Shown here: positions 1 to 8,601 of the stretch, piece after piece
How positions within the stretch are numbered: position 1 is the stretch's first letter
How the letters are laid out: each line of letters opens with the position of its first letter
NCBI GenBank assembly: GCA_030695565.1
Contig: JAUYRZ010000033.1
Location: 62,001-126,000, forward strand
Direction of reading: 5' to 3'
From: Archangium sp.
GTDB lineage: Bacteria > Myxococcota > Myxococcia > Myxococcales > Myxococcaceae
DNA length: 64,000 nucleotides
The notes under the pieces: generated by a model
The model's database searches: none
The model's input: only the letters and a program-made list of their open reading frames with translations
Told to the model about the DNA's origin: nothing
Program-made: the position numbers and the translations under genes

Positions 1-2
1 AG

Positions 3-1214
3 CTGGGCCTCTTTCCCGCCGGTTTTCCCGAGAACGGCTTCGACCTGATGACCTCGTTGCACCCGGTCATCGGCTTCGCCGTGGGCGACGACTTCGGCAT
101 CGACTTCGGCCCCACCTTCCGCTTCCGGCTCATCGACACGCCCGCGTTCAACCGGCCCAGCGACGTGGGCGGTTTTCTGCGCGGCGCCGATTGGGACGAG
201 CTGTCGGACTACGGCCAGATTCTGCAGTCGCTACGCATCGCGAAAGAGACGGGCATCTTTCACCTGCGCCTGGGCCCCGAGCGGAAGAAGACCCTGGGCC
301 TGGGGCATCTGCTCTGGCGTTACAACAGCCAGGCGAACCCCGACTACCACCCGGCCAGTGGCACCGCGGTGCTGCGCGCCGGGCCGATTCGCGCCGACTT
401 CTTCGCCTCCGACATCCTGGGTGCGCGGCTCTTCGCGGGCGCGGTGGCGTGGGACATCGGCGGCACCTTCTCTTCGGATGCTCAGGTGAAGGATCGCTAC
501 GTGCTCGCTTTCGAGCTCGCGCACGACGCGAACCTCGCTGCGCGGCCGTTTCGCCCCGATGCTTCGGTCGCGCCGTTCACCTTGCCCGCCGTCACCTTGT
601 TGCAGCTCGACGCGAGCGCGGTGTTGGTGCGCAACGCGGCCTTGCGGTGGATGGTGATGGGCGGCGTGGGCACGCGGAACAACCTCACCGCGGATCTCGG
701 CCTGGTGGTGGGCATGACGCTCGACGCGAACGTGAAGGAGATCGGTTTCTCCACCCGCCTCGAGCTGCGCAAGCAGGCCGGCGGTTTCCGCCATGGCTTC
801 TTCGGGCCCACCTACGAGCTGCAGCGTTTCGTGGACATCGGCTTTCGCGGCGCTTCGTTGGGTGATGCGGTGTTGCCCGACAGTGGCTCGGGCTTCGCGG
901 AGCTGCGCGTGGGCATCGGCACCAGGGTCAGCTTCGACGCGGCGGCCGAATACTTTTTCTGGAACCGGCTCGACCTCGACGGTGGGCTCTCGCTGGCGCT
1001 GCTGGGCGATTGGTTCTTCCTCACCGCGCGCACCACCATCCTGGGGCTGCTCCAGGCGCCCCGGTTCGCGTTCAATGCGGGTCTGCGCTGGCGGCTGTTC
1101 CCCAGCTTCTACGTGGTGGGAGACGGCGGCACCGTGTTCTTCCCGCAGGTCGACGGCACGCTGATCCGAGGGGTTTCGTTCTCCGCGGGCGTGGGCGTCG
1201 ACTTCGAGCGGTGA
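3..1214 (+). CDS. Outer-membrane beta-barrel-like protein, 5' end outside the window
   Basis: The frame is open to the left edge of the window. The residues before the first ATG (position 48) read as the same Gly/Phe-rich strand pattern, so the true start lies upstream and this is a C-terminal part of at least 400 residues. The whole visible protein is alternating hydrophobic/polar strands with many Phe, Gly, Leu and Arg and no cytoplasmic-type domain. It ends in a strand finishing GVDFER, as outer-membrane barrels often do. A family name cannot be given. The ATG at 48 could serve as a start but has no Shine-Dalgarno sequence. Confidence 0.7.
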   Translation: MGLFPAGFPENGFDLMTSLHPVIGFAVGDDFGIDFGPTFRFRLIDTPAFNRPSDVGGFLRGADWDELSDYGQILQSLRIAKETGIFHLRLGPERKKTLGLGHLLWRYNSQANPDYHPASGTAVLRAGPIRADFFASDILGARLFAGAVAWDIGGTFSSDAQVKDRYVLAFELAHDANLAARPFRPDASVAPFTLPAVTLLQLDASAVLVRNAALRWMVMGGVGTRNNLTADLGLVVGMTLDANVKEIGFSTRLELRKQAGGFRHGFFGPTYELQRFVDIGFRGASLGDAVLPDSGSGFAELRVGIGTRVSFDAAAEYFFWNRLDLDGGLSLALLGDWFFLTARTTILGLLQAPRFAFNAGLRWRLFPSFYVVGDGGTVFFPQVDGTLIRGVSFSAGVGVDFER

Positions 1215-1324
1215 TGTAGGCAGAGCACTTCTCTCCGGTGATCCGAGGGCTTAGGGGATCAGGTCCTTGAAACTGTTCAGGTTCTTTCCAGAACTTGAAC
1301 GAATCCGCTCGGTTGCATTGCGGA

Positions 1325-1330
1325 TAACCT
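1325..1330 (+). promoter_or_regulatory. Candidate -10 element (TAACCT) for a leaderless transcript
   Basis: TAACCT ends exactly 6 nt before the ATG at 1337. This is the distance from a sigma-70 type -10 box to +1, and no Shine-Dalgarno sequence is visible. The same spacing recurs at several other genes in the window. No convincing -35 was found. Confidence 0.45.
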
Positions 1331-1336
1331 TTCACC

Positions 1337-2038
1337 ATGAGCGCTTACCGAATTCGCACCGGAGACACCCTGTCAGGCATCGCCCAACGGTACGGCACGT
1401 CCGTCTCGGCGCTGATGGGTTCGAACCCGTCGATCACCAACAAGAACCTCATCTACGCGGGGCGCACGCTCAACGTGCCCGGCTCGCGTGACGAGTTCAG
1501 CTCAGGGCGGCCCGGCGGGGCCACGCGTCCTTCTTCTTCGCAGCCTTCGCGCCCGTCGACGCCTTCGCCTGCGCAAGGCCCCAGCAGCCCGGCGCCGGCA
1601 GGCTCGAGCAAGCCGTTGGATCTGGCCCGCCAGTACCTCGGTTGGAACGCACGTGACCTGAAGGTCCCCGGCAACGCGGTCGGCCGCGCGATGCAAGACT
1701 GGGTGCCCAACAACGTCAACTGCGCCAACTTCGTGTCCGGTACGTTGATCGCCTCGGGCCAGATTCGCGCGAACCAGGGCAGCGCCGGTGTCTACGCGCT
1801 CATGGGTAACCTCGATCGCGACTCGAACTTCCGCCGTGTTTCGCTCAGCCAGGCGCGCCCCGGTGACGTGGTCTCGATGCGCACGCCCGGTGGCCAGCAC
1901 GTGGTGCTCTTCGCAGGCTGGAAAGACGGCCGCCCGCTGTTCATCGGTTCGAACAACGTGAACCCCGACGGCAGCCAGAAAATCAGCTACTCGCAGATGC
2001 GCTACCCCATCATGGCGATCCACCAGCACCGCGGCTGA
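1337..2038 (+). CDS. LysM domain protein with C-terminal cysteine hydrolase-type domain
   Basis: This is a predicted cell-wall-binding peptidoglycan hydrolase of 233 residues. Residues 4-48 form one LysM repeat ([17 protein letters not shown]...[11 protein letters not shown]). Residues 50-92 are a Ser/Pro-rich linker. Residues 93-233 look like an NlpC/P60 or CHAP-type papain-fold domain, with a candidate nucleophile at Cys129 (NCANFVSG) and a candidate His188 ([11 protein letters not shown]). No signal peptide is visible, so export would need another route or the protein acts after lysis. It is transcribed alone: a TAACCT box lies 6 nt upstream and a strong terminator follows. Domain assignment is by motif only; NlpC/P60 and CHAP cannot be separated here. 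Confidence 0.85.
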   Translation: MSAYRIRTGDTLSGIAQRYGTSVSALMGSNPSITNKNLIYAGRTLNVPGSRDEFSSGRPGGATRPSSSQPSRPSTPSPAQGPSSPAPAGSSKPLDLARQYLGWNARDLKVPGNAVGRAMQDWVPNNVNCANFVSGTLIASGQIRANQGSAGVYALMGNLDRDSNFRRVSLSQARPGDVVSMRTPGGQHVVLFAGWKDGRPLFIGSNNVNPDGSQKISYSQMRYPIMAIHQHRG

Positions 2039-2066
2039 GTCTTCAGCTGCACGCCTGATGAGAACG

Positions 2067-2104
2067 CGGCCTCTGCTCCTTCGAGCGGGGGCCGTTTCAT
2101 TTTT
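2067..2104 (+). terminator. Intrinsic terminator after the LysM gene
   Basis: A 12-bp stem (2067-2078 with 2083-2094, two G-T pairs) closes a CTTC tetraloop. It is followed by a T-rich tract with TTTTT at 2100-2104. The T-run abuts a GTG at 2105, which argues that the next gene starts at a later GTG. Confidence 0.85.
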
Positions 2105-2122
2105 GTGCTTTCGTCTGCGCTC

Positions 2123-3073
2123 GTGGCCACCCCCGACGCGCCGAAGACTCCGCAGATTCGCCTGTTCGCGACCGACGCGCAGCGCAGCCTGCAGTTGCAG
2201 GTCGTCAACGGGTCGCGCACGCGCCTGGCCGACGTCTATTACGTGTTGCTGCGCTCGAACTGGCGCACCGTGTTCGCGTTCGTGACGCTCGCCTACCTCG
2301 CGCTCAACGCCCTCTTCGGGCTGGGCTACTGGCTGCTGGGCGGCGTGCAGAACACCGACGGCGGGTACCTCGATCACTTCTTCTTCAGCGTGCAGACCTT
2401 CGGCACCATCGGCTACGGCGCGATGTACCCGCTGGCCAAGTCGACGCAGTGGCTGGTGGTGATCGAGTCGGTCTGCTCGTTGTTCCTGAGCGCGATGGTG
2501 ACGGGCCTCGTGTTCGCGAAGTTCGCCCGGCCGACCTCGCGGGTGTTGTGGTCGAAGAGCGCCGTCATCTGCGACCGCGAGGGTTTGCCGACGCTCATGT
2601 TCCGCATGGCCAACGAGCGGCTCAACCACGTGGTCGAGGCCACGCTGCACGCGGCCATCGTGCGCGCCGAGAAGACCCTGGAAGGCGAGACGATTCGCCG
2701 CGTCATCGACTTGCAGCTGGTGCGCAACAACAGCCCCACGTTCATCCTCACGTGGACGGCGATGCACACCATCGACACGAACTCACCGCTCTACGGGCTG
2801 ACTGCAGAGGACCTCGCCAAACAGCAGGCGGAGATCGTGCTGACGCTGATGGGCCTCGACGACACCATCATGCAGACCATCCACGCGCGCACTTCATTTC
2901 TCCCTCACGAAATCTCGTTCGCCACGAAGTACGCCGACGTCATCGGTCAGGTGAATGGCAAGCGGCAGCTCGACTACGCCAGGTTGCACGAGGTAGTGCC
3001 GGCGAAGCTCACCTGGTCGTTGATGGGCGTCGATCGGCCGATAGAGAACGAGGTGGTGAAGAAGGCCAGCTAG
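2123..3073 (+). CDS. Inward-rectifier-type (KirBac) potassium channel
   Basis: This is an inner-membrane K+ channel of about 316 residues, normal for KirBac proteins. A first membrane helix (NWRTVFAFVTLAYLALNALF) is followed by a pore helix and the selectivity filter TIGYG, then a second helix (WLVVIESVCSLFLSAMVTGL). The C-terminal half is the beta-rich cytoplasmic Kir domain (RLMFRMANERLNHV-like start, then TWTAMHTIDTNSPLYGL). GTG at 2123 is preferred because the GTG at 2105 overlaps the upstream terminator T-run. Its TAG stop overlaps, on the other strand, the stop of a histidine-kinase remnant. The last 250 bp of this gene belong to a direct repeat whose second copy is at 8845. Confidence 0.9.
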   Translation: MATPDAPKTPQIRLFATDAQRSLQLQVVNGSRTRLADVYYVLLRSNWRTVFAFVTLAYLALNALFGLGYWLLGGVQNTDGGYLDHFFFSVQTFGTIGYGAMYPLAKSTQWLVVIESVCSLFLSAMVTGLVFAKFARPTSRVLWSKSAVICDREGLPTLMFRMANERLNHVVEATLHAAIVRAEKTLEGETIRRVIDLQLVRNNSPTFILTWTAMHTIDTNSPLYGLTAEDLAKQQAEIVLTLMGLDDTIMQTIHARTSFLPHEISFATKYADVIGQVNGKRQLDYARLHEVVPAKLTWSLMGVDRPIENEVVKKAS

Positions 3074-3174
3074 CCGAGCACGCGTTGCAGCGCGGCCACC
3101 GCTTCTTCGAGGCGCCACGGCTCGACCAGCACCACGTTGATGCGTAGGCGCGGGCGGGCGGCGTCATCGAGCTC
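2824..3174 (+). repeat. Left copy of a 351-bp direct repeat bounding an accessory island
   Basis: This stretch aligns without gaps to 8845-9195 at a constant offset of 6021 bp, roughly 85% identical by eye. It covers the 3' end of the KirBac gene, the shared stop region and the 3' end of a minus-strand histidine kinase. In this copy the channel is intact and the kinase is only a tail. In the right copy the channel is only a tail and the kinase is intact. Similarity stops abruptly at both ends. Confidence 0.9.
3070..3174 (-). pseudogene. 35-residue C-terminal remnant of a histidine kinase receiver domain
   Basis: Read on the minus strand, this tail contains RLRINVVLVEPWRLEEAVAA and ends ALQRVLG-stop. 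It is nearly identical to the last residues of the intact hybrid kinase at 9091-11526 (RLRINAVLVKPWRLEEAVAA). The kinase-like sequence ends at 3174; beyond that the reading frame continues into unrelated sequence. The conserved receiver Lys (VKPW) is Glu here. It is a duplication scar, not a gene. Confidence 0.85.
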
Positions 3175-3307
3175 GGCTGATTGAGCACCACGCCCATCAA
3201 CAACCCGCCCGCGCTCCCCCCAGTGATCGCCGGAGCGCTGTCGCCCTCGTGTGCAAACGCCGAAACCCGAGTGGTGTGACGCGGCCCTCAGTGCCACAAC
3301 CCGCGCC

Positions 3308-4840
3308 ATGCGTTCGCTCATCGTCACGATCTTCTTCCTGTCCGCCTGCGGGGCCGCCACGTCCGTCGATGGAGGCGCCCCTGTCGACGCGCCTGACGCC
3401 GCGCCGAGCGCGATGGACGCCAGCATCGACTCGCCCGACGCGGGCATGACCGTTCCCGACGCCTCGGTCGCCGACGTCGACGCAGGCACGCCGCCCACCC
3501 GTTTCTCCATCGAAGGGATGCCCCTCACGCACGACGTCGACCGCTCGCTCGCGGCGGTGCTCGAGTCGTCGAACCTCGCCGGAGCCTGCGCCGCCGTGCG
3601 CGCGGGCGCGACCGACCGCACCACTCGCCTCCGCTGCGGCAAGTGGATGTTCTTCTACGAGACGTTCGGCACCGTGGGCGTTCCCTCGCCGCTGCTCGAC
3701 TTCAACCAGAAGTTCTACGCGCCGTACTTCGGCCGCGGCTTCGAGCGCATGGGCTTCGTGGCCGACCCTGCGAGCGACGCCGGCATGCCGCTGGGCCTCG
3801 CGCCCACGACGGGCAAGGTGGGCACCGTCGCCACGCGCGCCTTCACCTGCGCGTCGTGCCATTTCGGTCGCCTGAGCGATGGCCGCTACGCGGTCGGCCA
3901 CGCCAACCTCGCGCTCGACTACGGCCGCTTCATCGCCACCCTCGGCGCGCCGCTGTCGCTGGGCTTCAACGCCAACGATGCCAAGGTGCACCCCGACATC
4001 CGCACCGAGCTCGGGCCGTACGTGACGCAGGCGAAAATGCAGTCGAACTACACGACCGAGGCGGGCTTTGTCGGGCTGCAGTTGCTCGGCGCCGGGAGCG
4101 GCGGTCAGCTCACCGTCGACGAGCAGGGCCGCTACCTCGCGCTCGAGACCGGCACGCAGGACTTCCTCGCCAAGCCTGCGCTCGACGACGGCGTGTGGAC
4201 GGTGAGCCGCATCCTCCCGCTGTGGAACTTGCCCGACGCGGCGCAGCGGCAGCGCGCCCACATGCCGCACGAGCGGTTGTCGTGGAACGCGGGCACGCCG
4301 ACGCTCGAGCTCTTCCTCGAGGGCTTCGTGCTCTACGGCGCCGGCACCACCGAGTGGACGCCCGACAAGCTCGCCCCGCTCGCCGAGTACATCCGCACGC
4401 TACGCACGCCCGAGCTCGAGACCCCGCCCGACGCCGCCGTGGTTCAGGAAGGAAGCGCGCTCTTCGTGTCGAAGGGCTGCCTCACCTGTCACTCCGGCCC
4501 GAGTGGAGAGAGCGCGCCGATGCCGTTCAGCGCGGTCGGCACCGACGACGAGTACGCGAAGATCTACAACGCGCCGCCCGACGCCGGCCCGTGCTGCGGC
4601 CTCAACGGCCGGCCCGAGTGGGTCACCCGCCAGGTGAAGGCGCCGCGCTTCGTCGGCCTCGCTTGGCAGGATCGCTACCTGCACAACGGCGCGGTCGAAT
4701 CGCTCGAGCAGCTCTTCTGTCTCTCGCCGCGCCCGATGGTCACGACCGTCGCGCAGACGGCGGGTGGTCACCTGCAGACGTGCGAAAGCCTGACGGTGAA
4801 CGAGAAGCAGGCGCTCATCGGCTACCTGCGCTCGCTCTGA
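3308..4840 (+). CDS. Di-haem cytochrome c lipoprotein
   Basis: This is a predicted exported lipoprotein with two covalent haem sites. The start at 3308 gives MRSLIVTIFFLSAC, a short signal peptide with lipobox LSAC; the in-frame ATG-like start 57 nt upstream would bury it. A DAP/DAG-rich linker follows the Cys. Haem-binding CxxCH motifs occur as CASCH near residue 185 and CLTCH near residue 400. The second sits in a cytochrome-c-peroxidase/MauG-like C-terminal half with a late RYLHNGAVESLEQLF segment, where di-haem peroxidases often read YLHDGR.. as a loop. It may be an electron-transfer or oxidase protein of the cell surface. It is the only intact non-defence gene inside the repeat-bounded island. 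Confidence 0.8.
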   Translation: MRSLIVTIFFLSACGAATSVDGGAPVDAPDAAPSAMDASIDSPDAGMTVPDASVADVDAGTPPTRFSIEGMPLTHDVDRSLAAVLESSNLAGACAAVRAGATDRTTRLRCGKWMFFYETFGTVGVPSPLLDFNQKFYAPYFGRGFERMGFVADPASDAGMPLGLAPTTGKVGTVATRAFTCASCHFGRLSDGRYAVGHANLALDYGRFIATLGAPLSLGFNANDAKVHPDIRTELGPYVTQAKMQSNYTTEAGFVGLQLLGAGSGGQLTVDEQGRYLALETGTQDFLAKPALDDGVWTVSRILPLWNLPDAAQRQRAHMPHERLSWNAGTPTLELFLEGFVLYGAGTTEWTPDKLAPLAEYIRTLRTPELETPPDAAVVQEGSALFVSKGCLTCHSGPSGESAPMPFSAVGTDDEYAKIYNAPPDAGPCCGLNGRPEWVTRQVKAPRFVGLAWQDRYLHNGAVESLEQLFCLSPRPMVTTVAQTAGGHLQTCESLTVNEKQALIGYLRSL

Positions 4841-5184
4841 GCCGGAGGCACCGCCGCTTTGCTGGGCCGCGCGGGCCAGGCTGCCCCCATGCGAAGGGTC
4901 GCGTTGGGTGGTTCTGTTGCAGGGAGCCTGTTCTTGCCTCTCCTCGAATTGAAGGCCTGGGCCCGATCTCGCAGGCGTAGGTGTGGGACGAGCGGCTGTC
5001 GGGTGGTGTCGTGCTACCCAGTCGCGCGAGAAGATGCCGGCAGCGGCGGGTGCGTTGGTCGCCGGGGCGATCGCGCTGCTCATAGGCGTGCCGTCGCGCA
5101 TCGGCATGCTCGAGGAGATGCCCGCGGCGTTCGACAGCCGCCAGAGCGGGAGGCGGCGAATGTCTTCGTGCTCGGTGTGCCGAC
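4841..5184. other. No recognisable gene
   Basis: Every long frame here is Arg-rich and changes character repeatedly, as in decaying sequence. Short signal-like stretches occur (for example SLFLPLLELKAW near 4920) but connect to nothing convincing. It may be the eroded 5' part of the PhnD-type pseudogene that follows. Confidence 0.5.
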
Positions 5185-5986
5185 GGAGACTCGGCCGAGC
5201 GGACGCAGCAGACGTCTGCGGGCTGAGCGATGTGCTGAAGGATGGCTTCACCAGCGACGCGCACATTTTCCGCGCAGAGACGTACGGCGCCTCGCGCTCG
5301 CGGTGGAGAGCGGCCGAGTCGACGCGCGTTTCTGCCGGGCGCGTCGACTTATGCGCTGCTCAAGCGCACCAAGCTCGGGGTCGACGTGCCCGCGCAGGCT
5401 CAGTTCCACGGCGCCACCACGTACTCGGGCGTGCTCGTCGCGCCTGAGGGACTCAAGAAGCCGTCGCTGCCGTGCCTTTGCGCGCCCGGTGGAATTCGCG
5501 AGGCGGGCTCGATCACCGAGGTCGAGACGAATACGGAGCCGGCGCGGCTGTTCGGCACGCGTTCGTTCGTGCAGTGGACTCGTTGTCGGAGACCTCGCGC
5601 CGCGGGGTGGCTCGGTCAGCACGGCGTGCGCATGACGGACTTGGGCGAGGTGGTGTTCACACAGACACATACCAGGGGTTGACGTTGTTGCACTCGGGTC
5701 GCGTGGACATCGCGGCGACGGTCGGGTGTTGATGGAAGGGCAGGCGGAGGATCCGAAGTCCAAGCCGGAGATCCCGGCGCGGTTCGATGGGCTGCTGAAT
5801 TCGCTGCTCATCACTCGGCCGGACTTAGCGGTCGAGCGAAGGGAGAAGCTGCTGCAGGTGCTGTCGACGGTGTGCGACGATACGCAGAAGTCTCAAACCA
5901 AGCAGGCGCTGGAGACCGATGCGGCGATTATTGACTCGTTCGGCTTCGGTCGATTCGGTGCGGGAAGTGGCAAGTGGCTGGAGTAA
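5185..5986 (+). pseudogene. Decayed PhnD-type substrate-binding protein gene, several frameshifts
   Basis: Pieces of one protein can be followed across at least three frames. LALAVESGRVDA (about 5285-5320) leads to FLPGASTYALLKRTKLGVDV and QAQFHGATTYSGVLVAPEG (about 5325-5460). Then comes LTLLHSGRVDIAATVG (about 5677-5730), and finally the frame 5726-5986 with LLITRPDLAVERREKLLQVL. This order (SGRVDAAFLP, then GATTY-VLVA, then SGRVDIAATV, then RPDL...REKLL) is that of phosphate/phosphonate-binding PhnD-family proteins. The last 86 codons are open with a possible ATG but look like the C-terminal fragment of this gene. An intact, distinct PhnD-like gene lies at 21171. Confidence 0.6.
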
Positions 5987-6047
5987 GTAACTGCCAGTCC
6001 ACAACACGCCAGAGATCGCCCGGTGAACCTGGCCTCTGGCAGCAGGA

Positions 6048-6716
6048 CTACCTGCGCTTGGTGGATTTGGCGACGTGGCGAAATCGCTTCTGCTTCAGAA
6101 CTCTAGCTGGCTGCTTGTCGGCTTGAGCCAACGCCTTGACCAACTGTTTGAACGATGGTGATCGCGACTTGCTCGCTTGGGTTGTGAGGACGGTCCCCAT
6201 CGCCTCGGCCCATGCGACCTTGTTCCCGCCGTCGTCGCCCACGATCTTTCCGAAGAGTTCCCAAGTGTCGCAGATCGAATCCGGACGATACCTCTTAGCG
6301 AGTTCGAAATCGGCGTCTGGAAAGGCTGCACGGAGGCCGTGGAGGTCCCCAAGGTAGAATGCCTCGGTTTCTTCAGTGGCGACCTGCACAAACACACGCA
6401 GTTTTGGCGAGACAAATGCAGCCATTACCTTGATTGACTCGATCAACTGGTCAACGTTTGAATCGTCCGCATCAATCAAGACTACAAACGTATTCTCCTC
6501 GGGGTCGGGAATTCTCGAGAAAGCAGACAGCTTTGCGGGCAACTGATCAAGAAGACCACGTCGCTTCTTGTCGAGGGGGCGATTGAGCGGGGAAGGAATC
6601 GCCCCCTTTCCCTGATGAGGGTGAATTCGCACCATACTCGTCATGCGCAGACGAGGAACCCATTTGTCGAGCAGAGCGCGTTCTGAGGCTCCCTCAACGA
6701 AGATGTGAACCGTCAT
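6048..6716 (-). CDS. DUF4276-like Toprim protein, partner of the upstream ATPase
   Basis: This is a 222-residue protein with Toprim-type motifs: an N-terminal strand and glutamate (VHIFVEGASE, Glu8) and an acidic strand VVLIDADD (Asp82, Asp84). An EETEAFYLGD segment follows, as in DUF4276 proteins, and the C-terminus is Lys/Arg-rich. Toprim folds of this type bind Mg2+ and often cut nucleic acid. The start at 6716 gives MTVHIFVEGASE and overlaps the ATPase stop as ATGA, so the two are translated together. Base composition is visibly richer in A/T than the flanks, suggesting transfer. Pairs of an SMC/ABC-like ATPase with a Toprim protein are a recurrent anti-phage design (OLD, Gabija, AbiL, PARIS); membership in a named system is not claimed. 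Confidence 0.75.
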   Translation of the reverse strand: MTVHIFVEGASERALLDKWVPRLRMTSMVRIHPHQGKGAIPSPLNRPLDKKRRGLLDQLPAKLSAFSRIPDPEENTFVVLIDADDSNVDQLIESIKVMAAFVSPKLRVFVQVATEETEAFYLGDLHGLRAAFPDADFELAKRYRPDSICDTWELFGKIVGDDGGNKVAWAEAMGTVLTTQASKSRSPSFKQLVKALAQADKQPARVLKQKRFRHVAKSTKRR

Positions 6717-7936
6717 TCGGGCGCACCATCTTCGAAATGATTGCTGTACCAAAGCGAGCCAAGAGGAACTCCTTGTTCGGTCAGTTCCTTGATCTCCCTG
6801 TTGTCAGCGGCCCGCTGCGCCGTCGCATGACCCTTGGCGTTCTTCCTGATGAGCCAAACCTGCTCAGGCTGAAGCGCATCCACAAAATAGGGCGAATGCG
6901 TCGTCACAAGGATTTGCGTACCTGCTTTCTTCTCGCCAACCTGAGAGAACTGACTTGCGAGCCTCTCGACAAGCCGAACATAGAGACCATTTTCTGGCTC
7001 TTCGATTCCGATAAACGGCCTTGGCGAGGGATCCTCAAGGAGCACCGCATATGCAAGCATCTTAAGCGTGCCGTCGGACATACTCTGTTGATAGAATGGA
7101 TCCTGATATCCCGCCTCATCGAACCGAAGAAGCAGTCGCTTGTCTTTGCTGATTTCCGGCTCGATCTTCTTTAATCCAGGAATCGCCTTAGCCAGTCTTT
7201 TGAGAATATTCTTGAATTCTGACGGATACTCTCTTTTGTAATACTGCAGAACGTTCCCGATATTCGAACCCGTTCGGTCGAGTCTCGGCTGGGCTCCTGC
7301 AGCGGGCAGGGTTCGTGCGGCTTCGGGGATGAAATAAGAGAGGTACCATTGCTCGATGTAGCTGCGGAGTTTTACAATGCGGGGATGCTCGGAGAGATTG
7401 CCGAGCGTCGCGATCCCCAACTTGTCCGCCTCCGCGAGCGAGACAGATTGTGAGTCCTTTTTCTGAGCCTTAACTTCAACTTTTTGACCGGCCCAAACTT
7501 TCCCCTCACCATTCTCGAGCTTGAGAAAGTAGTACGGCTTTCCGCGCACTTCCCCTTGTTGGCGTTGTCGTAGCGTTTCCTTCACAACACCAGGAACGCC
7601 ATTGATCAGATTGACGTGGAGTTCGTAGACCATAGGACGGTCCTCGTCGTCGTCCTCGAAGAAGATCTCAAACTCTATTGGGCCCGACTGTCCTTGGGTT
7701 CGCAGTCGGTCGAATCCGCCGCGAGCAGCCTTGTCTGTTGCCGCTTCGACTCCTTCAAGAAGGCAATCAGCCACGAATCCGAATGCATCCAGAATCGTGG
7801 ACTTCCCAGAGCCATTTGGACCAATCAGACAGGTCAATCTTGGTAGTGGCGTCCCTCTAGCGTACTGGACTTGTCCGAGCTGAAGGTCAGCCAGCGTTCG
7901 ATAGTTCTTTACGCGGAAGCCAAGGAGTCGAGCCAT
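6713..7936 (-). CDS. AAA/ABC-type (OLD-like) ATPase
   Basis: This is a 407-residue ATPase of the AAA_15/AAA_21 type. It starts MARLLGFRVKNYRTL, the usual opening of these proteins. Walker A is GPNGSGKS (residues 39-46). A long helical/beta insertion follows, then a signature-like QSMSDGTLKMLAYA, Walker B FIGIEEPENG and an H-loop LVTTHSPYF. The frame extends upstream to 8083, but the extra 49 residues do not resemble the family, so ATG 7936 is chosen. It is co-expressed with the Toprim gene through an ATGA overlap. A defence role is inferred from the pairing, the island location and the unusual base composition. Confidence 0.8.
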   Translation of the reverse strand: MARLLGFRVKNYRTLADLQLGQVQYARGTPLPRLTCLIGPNGSGKSTILDAFGFVADCLLEGVEAATDKAARGGFDRLRTQGQSGPIEFEIFFEDDDEDRPMVYELHVNLINGVPGVVKETLRQRQQGEVRGKPYYFLKLENGEGKVWAGQKVEVKAQKKDSQSVSLAEADKLGIATLGNLSEHPRIVKLRSYIEQWYLSYFIPEAARTLPAAGAQPRLDRTGSNIGNVLQYYKREYPSEFKNILKRLAKAIPGLKKIEPEISKDKRLLLRFDEAGYQDPFYQQSMSDGTLKMLAYAVLLEDPSPRPFIGIEEPENGLYVRLVERLASQFSQVGEKKAGTQILVTTHSPYFVDALQPEQVWLIRKNAKGHATAQRAADNREIKELTEQGVPLGSLWYSNHFEDGAPE

Positions 7937-8120
7937 AGGCGGAGCATTCTCGAAACTCTGGTCCGATGGAACATCTTCCTCGGCCAAGTTGGCCGACAGT
8001 CGAAATCGATCGCTCTGCGACGGCAAAGGCACTCGTGCGGAACGGCAACGCTCACTCAACTTTAACACTCTTGTCTGACCCATCCATCCGCGCTCAGGCG
8101 TCTGAAGACCATAAGCGTCC

Positions 8121-8601
8121 GGACCTGCGCATTGGCGTTGCTCCTCGAGGCGTGCTCGCCGAACCCCGCCATGGACGCTGGCGTCAACGGGTTCGCTGAA
8201 TTCACCCCTGCCGCGAGAGGTGCCAGCGCTGCGTCGGGTTCAGTTCGTTCCCGCGATGCATGCCCACTGCGCACTCGCCACCAACAACCCGCGCGTGAGC
8301 GGCTGGACCCGGGACGAAAGAATTCTGATGCGGGTCAGCGACACGCCGCAGGAAACCTGTTCCTTCGTGAACGGAGAACTCAGCGGCGCGACTATCGCGT
8401 TCGGGAGCAACCCTTCGATCACGGGCTTTGGCAGATGCACGGGTGCGTGCCTCTGCCGAACTCTGTCCCGAGCGAGATGAATGGAGCTGCAGACCAATCC
8501 TCAACGCCTTCGAGACTTGCGACGAAGACCGTTCGCACTTTCAGTTCTGTAAGCCGAGCGAACTCGAACAGCGCGCCGCGATGGTTCGCCGGAGCAAGTG
8601 A
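8121..8601 (+). pseudogene. Frame-disrupted lipoprotein-like gene
   Basis: A lipobox-like start without a normal start codon (ALALLLEACSPNPAMDAG, about 8129-8180) has the Cys-plus-DAG pattern of other lipoproteins in this window. Plausible protein then continues in a second frame (TPQETCSFVNGELSGATIAF, about 8340-8400). It moves to a third frame near 8433 (AELCPERDEWSCRPILNAF then HFQFCKPSELEQRAAMVRRS), ending at TGA 8599-8601. The Cys-rich segments look like one small exported protein broken by at least two frameshifts. The family is unknown. Confidence 0.4.

Noticed and set aside
1418-1434. GGGTTCGAACCCG, resembling a tRNA T-arm, in the LysM gene
   Set aside because: It is in frame inside a conserved LysM domain (MGSNPSI) and has no surrounding cloverleaf.
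5248-5814. 188-codon minus-strand open frame over the PhnD-type remnant
   Set aside because: It is Arg/Ser-rich with no domain pattern and lies opposite recognisable plus-strand protein fragments; it is a shadow of high-GC sequence.
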